From positions 8,670 to 48,445 of the forward strand of contig MLAK01000908.1 of NCBI GenBank assembly GCA_001839685.1: a DNA stretch of 39,776 bases. The letters are read 5' to 3'. Positions 37,701 through 39,776 of the stretch are shown one piece after another (position 1 is the first letter of the stretch; each line of letters opens with the position of its first letter). The stretch comes from Tritrichomonas foetus (Eukaryota > Parabasalia > Tritrichomonadida > Tritrichomonadidae). A program made the position numbers and the translations under genes. Below the pieces are notes generated by a model that worked only from the letters and a program-made list of their open reading frames with translations, searched no databases and was not told the DNA's origin.

Positions 37701-39268
37701 AAATTATCAAGGAAGCTTCCACAACCTGATGAACAAGCTTCATTGAGTTGAATTGAAGTAATCGCACCATCTTTCATGTGTAAACATTTCATATCTTGTC
37801 CGCCAATGTCCAAAAGGAATTCAACACCCGGAAGGAAGTATTCAGCTGCTCGATAGTGAGCAATTGTTTCGACTTCACCTGTATCTACACCAAGAGCTGA
37901 TTGGAAAAGTGTTTCTCCATAACCTGTTGAACAAGCACGAGCAATGTGGGCTGTAGGCGGAAGTTTTGAATATAAATCTTTAAGGACTTTAACAGCAAGT
38001 GAAACAGGATTTCCACCGTTCACGTCATAAAACCTCCACAATATTCTTCCTTCAGAGTCGATCAACACTGTTTTTGTTGTTGTTGAACCGGCATCGATAC
38101 CTAAGAAAAGAGGTCCTTTTGCATCTTTCAGTTCACAAATTGGAACCTTTTCTTTTTCATGTTTTTCGCGGAAGGCTTGAAGTTCTGCTTCATTTGCGAA
38201 GAGTGGATCAAGTCTTCTCACTTCATGAAGTTCTGCAGTATCCAGGGATTTCAGCTTGTGCCTTAAATCAGGAATAGTCACGAGTTTTGCATCTTTCTGT
38301 GCAGATAGAGCTGCTCCAAGTGCCACAAAAAGTTGGGAATTTTCTGGTTCATAATGATGGCCGTCTTTCAAATCGAGCGTCTTCAAAAATCTTTCGCGGA
38401 GCTGATCCAAGAAATGGAGGGGACCTCCTAAGAATGCTACATTTCCGCGAATAGGCTTTCCACAGGCAAGTCCAGAAATCGTCTGTGAGACGACCGCCTG
38501 GTAGATGGATGCAGCAATATCTTCACGACGGGCTCCTTCATTGATAAGAGGCTGAACATCTGTCTTTGCAAAGACACCGCAACGTGCAGCAATTGGGTAA
38601 ATGATTTGGGCTTTTTTGGCCAATTCATTCAATCCTTGTGAATCGGTTTCTAAAAGTGCAGCCATTTGATCAATGAATGCACCTGTTCCACCTGCACAAG
38701 TTCCATTCATGCGCTGTTCGACTGATTTTGAAAAATACGTAATTTTTGCATCTTCACCTCCCAATTCGATAGCAACATCAGTATCGGGGATATATTTTTT
38801 GACTGCAGTTGTTGATGCGATAACTTCTTGAATGAAGGGTATTGATAACCACTGTGAAAGGGCTAAGCCACCTGATCCAGTCACCATCAGATTCATTTGT
38901 GGATCTTTGAATTTTGCTTGTAAACTGTCAAGGGCTTGCGTGACGACTTGGACGATGGTTTTGCGGACATCAGCAAGATGGCGTTGATATTGTTCAAAAA
39001 CTGGATTATCATTCGCATCGAGAGCAACAACTTTTACGGTTGTGGAACCGACGTCAATACCAACTCTGATGATAGGTGAATTTGATACTTGTGGCGGTGG
39101 GTTTGTCTCGGCTTTGCTGGAACTTTTATTGGTGACATTTAAATCTGCGAGGGGGTTGATTGGTGGAACACACGTTCCACAGTTGCAACTGTTTGACAAT
39201 TGGCGTAAAAACATGGGCTTAATTAATGCTGGGGTTTTCGCTGTTGAACGGATGCAGGATGCCAGCAT
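34721..39268 (-). CDS. Fused 2-hydroxyacyl-CoA dehydratase activase, hydrogenosome-targeted
   Basis: 1515 residues, matching the large bacterial activase-dehydratase-related protein plus an N-terminal extension. Residues 1-65 extend beyond the bacterial start; MLASCIRST with early Arg fits trichomonad hydrogenosomal presequences. Two ASKHA/BcrA-BadF-HgdC ATPase domains follow: 68-325 (GIDVGSTTVKVV; Cys191 in GTCAGGTGAF; Cys230 in AARCGVF) and 388-645 (GIDAGSTTTKTV; Cys512/516 in EACSSGCGSF; Cys551 in NRCTVF). In activases such cysteines bridge a [4Fe-4S] cluster. Then comes a cysteine-rich region (KRCGGCMNNC 678-686, GNRC 706-709, CYPGKISHGH 803-812, YPCAPYE). Last are HgdB-like parts (NDACYPSIIVTGQ, QTGGGCRATNY, VQPFACLPNHVTGKGMIKEL, DYDPGASEVNQLNR). 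In bacteria the family drives ATP-dependent low-potential electron transfer to iron-sulfur proteins. The substrate here is unknown. Confidence 0.92.
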   Translation of the reverse strand: MLASCIRSTAKTPALIKPMFLRQLSNSCNCGTCVPPINPLADLNVTNKSSSKAETNPPPQVSNSPIIRVGIDVGSTTVKVVALDANDNPVFEQYQRHLADVRKTIVQVVTQALDSLQAKFKDPQMNLMVTGSGGLALSQWLSIPFIQEVIASTTAVKKYIPDTDVAIELGGEDAKITYFSKSVEQRMNGTCAGGTGAFIDQMAALLETDSQGLNELAKKAQIIYPIAARCGVFAKTDVQPLINEGARREDIAASIYQAVVSQTISGLACGKPIRGNVAFLGGPLHFLDQLRERFLKTLDLKDGHHYEPENSQLFVALGAALSAQKDAKLVTIPDLRHKLKSLDTAELHEVRRLDPLFANEAELQAFREKHEKEKVPICELKDAKGPLFLGIDAGSTTTKTVLIDSEGRILWRFYDVNGGNPVSLAVKVLKDLYSKLPPTAHIARACSTGYGETLFQSALGVDTGEVETIAHYRAAEYFLPGVEFLLDIGGQDMKCLHMKDGAITSIQLNEACSSGCGSFLDNFARSLGMDIRKFSKMALMAKNPVDLGNRCTVFMNSRVKQAQKEGASVGDISAGLSYSVIKNALFKVIKLRNADQLKDKKIVVQGGTFNNDAVLRAFEKIAGHDVVRPDIAGLMGAYGAALIARDQWRDKGSNPDDKSSLATMEQLENFKVSLELKRCGGCMNNCLLTINTFNDGGKDRKFVTGNRCERGLEVTNCAPPVKTVPPPNVFRDKYNRLFKYKALPKDKAPRGEVGIPRVLNMYENYPMWFTFFNKLGFRVRLSPRSSRHVYERGLESIPSESVCYPGKISHGHIESLIKAGVKFIWYPCAPYEIVEDKGAGNHYNCPIVTSYPEVLRNNIDDLRQDQGITYMNPFLPLDNKKRLTDRLIEEFSERFNIPPNEIAEAADAAWKEQEKFREDVKEMGRKALADIKKRGLKGIILAGRPYHLDPEINHGIPELITGLGLGVLTEDSVAHLGQIERPMRVVDQWTYHNRLYRSAQYVTKNPDLELVQMTSFGCGLDAVTSDQVEEILRSKGRMYTLIKVDEGSNLGAVRIRMRSLIAAMDERKRHKYVAQESPGSYHRTVFTEKHKDFTILAPQMSPIHFKLIREAFKVLNYNFEILPEVDSKAVDTGLQYVNNDACYPSIIVTGQMIAALKSGKYDLDKVALLITQTGGGCRATNYVGFIRRALNDNGWGKIPVIGVSVQSFEKNPGFKVTFGLLHRIMMGMCIGDVLMRVLYRTRPYELVPGSADEMYEKWNKRACEQLKSISLLGYNKLIRDIVHDFDNLPLRRIQKPRIGVVGEILVKFHPTANNDIVKTIEAEGAEAVVPDLADFIVYCLSQGQYKHKVLSSPWTASIISKALLAFAEMYRWQMKKSLSESRRFTAPRSVNVLQKEVDDIVQLGNITGEGWLLTAEMVELIHDKVPNIACVQPFACLPNHVTGKGMIKELRRRFPESNISAIDYDPGASEVNQLNRLKLLLANAQKGVHPDDTKISTVPHNKIEEIGSQPLKKIL

Positions 39269-39776
39269 TTTTGGAAATTAATTTGATAAAAGTTAACAAA
39301 AATTAACTTTTTGATTAGACTTTTCTGAGCTTACAAATCACGACAACGATATAGAAAAATACTGAAGTTATTTTTATAGCCTCACAATTGATCAACTTTT
39401 TGAAAAATAATGATGGAGTTGGCCTTTTCTTATGAAAAATTCTATAAATGATTTAAATATTTTGGGATAGAAATTACATGTAAACTATTGTAATTCTCAG
39501 AAAAATCTTGCATTCAAATAATAATTCTTTAGAAATTGACATTCTATTTTGATAAGGGACTTTTCTTAAGTTTACAAATGTCCGACCAACACAGTGAATA
39601 AACCAATCAATTGTTGTGAATTCGGAAATGTAAAGTATTGAAAATCATCAATAAAAAAATGACGAAAAATATTCAATTCATTTCAAATTTTTCACTCTTC
39701 CAAAATTATAAAAATTTCTTTGGATTGAAAATGATTTCCCAAAGGATTTGAAACTTTTCTGAGTTTGATCTAATAT
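39269..39776. other. Upstream region of the activase gene, with repeated motif
   Basis: 508 bp, no supported gene. It contains three related words, ACTTTTCTGAG (39319), ACTTTTCTTAAG (39559) and ACTTTTCTGAG (39753). The first two continue into similar sequence ending TTACAAAT. On the minus strand the first reads CTCAGAAAAGT about 50 bp before the ATG. A clear TCA-Py-(T/A) initiator was not found near the start (nearest is TCAAATT). Confidence 0.55.

Overview
The window reads as nuclear DNA of a parabasalid protist, most like Tritrichomonas. The support is indirect. DNA is AT-rich, with intron-free, closely packed genes on both strands. Several start codons lie 4-35 nt downstream of a TCA-pyrimidine-(T/A) initiator as in Trichomonas. 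There is a surface protein of the trichomonad PMP beta-helix type, and a bacterial-type redox enzyme starts with a hydrogenosome-like leader. I found no GTAYGT...ACTAACACACAG intron. The genus is an inference, not a proof.

Left part (1-17.1 kb): a 17-bp tandem repeat at the edge; a divergent PRPP synthetase (minus); a 1.2 kb gene-free stretch with a (CA)n-poly(A) tract; a PMP-like surface protein (plus); a 3134-residue Tra1/TRRAP-like pseudokinase and a triple-SPRY protein (both minus).

Middle (17.1-25.5 kb): ALG13 shares a 55-bp divergent promoter with the SPRY gene. Then come an 18-bp tandem repeat, a possible decayed minus-strand gene, a bacterial-type diaminopropionate ammonia-lyase, a Rad23-like ubiquitin shuttle protein, 2 kb without a convincing gene, and a large multi-pass membrane protein.

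Right part (25.6-39.8 kb): an armadillo/HEAT-like protein (minus); a degenerate member of the cyclic 2,3-diphosphoglycerate synthetase/COG2403 family (plus); a sphingosine-1-phosphate-phosphatase-like membrane protein that has lost its catalytic residues; a small rhomboid-fold, UBAC2-like protein (minus); a LisH-RasGEF regulator (plus); and a 1515-residue fused 2-hydroxyacyl-CoA dehydratase activase (minus) with a probable hydrogenosomal presequence.

The genes do not form an operon; neighbours look functionally unrelated, as usual in this lineage. Three features run through the window. Three genes are of bacterial or archaeal type (ammonia-lyase, COG2403-like, activase). Several proteins look like pseudoenzymes (TRRAP-like, COG2403-like, SPP-like, rhomboid-like). 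Many genes are much richer in G+C at the 5' end than at the 3' end, on either strand. Three start codons were set to the first in-frame ATG (14309, 20338, 27625), because the longer frames there begin only with TTG.
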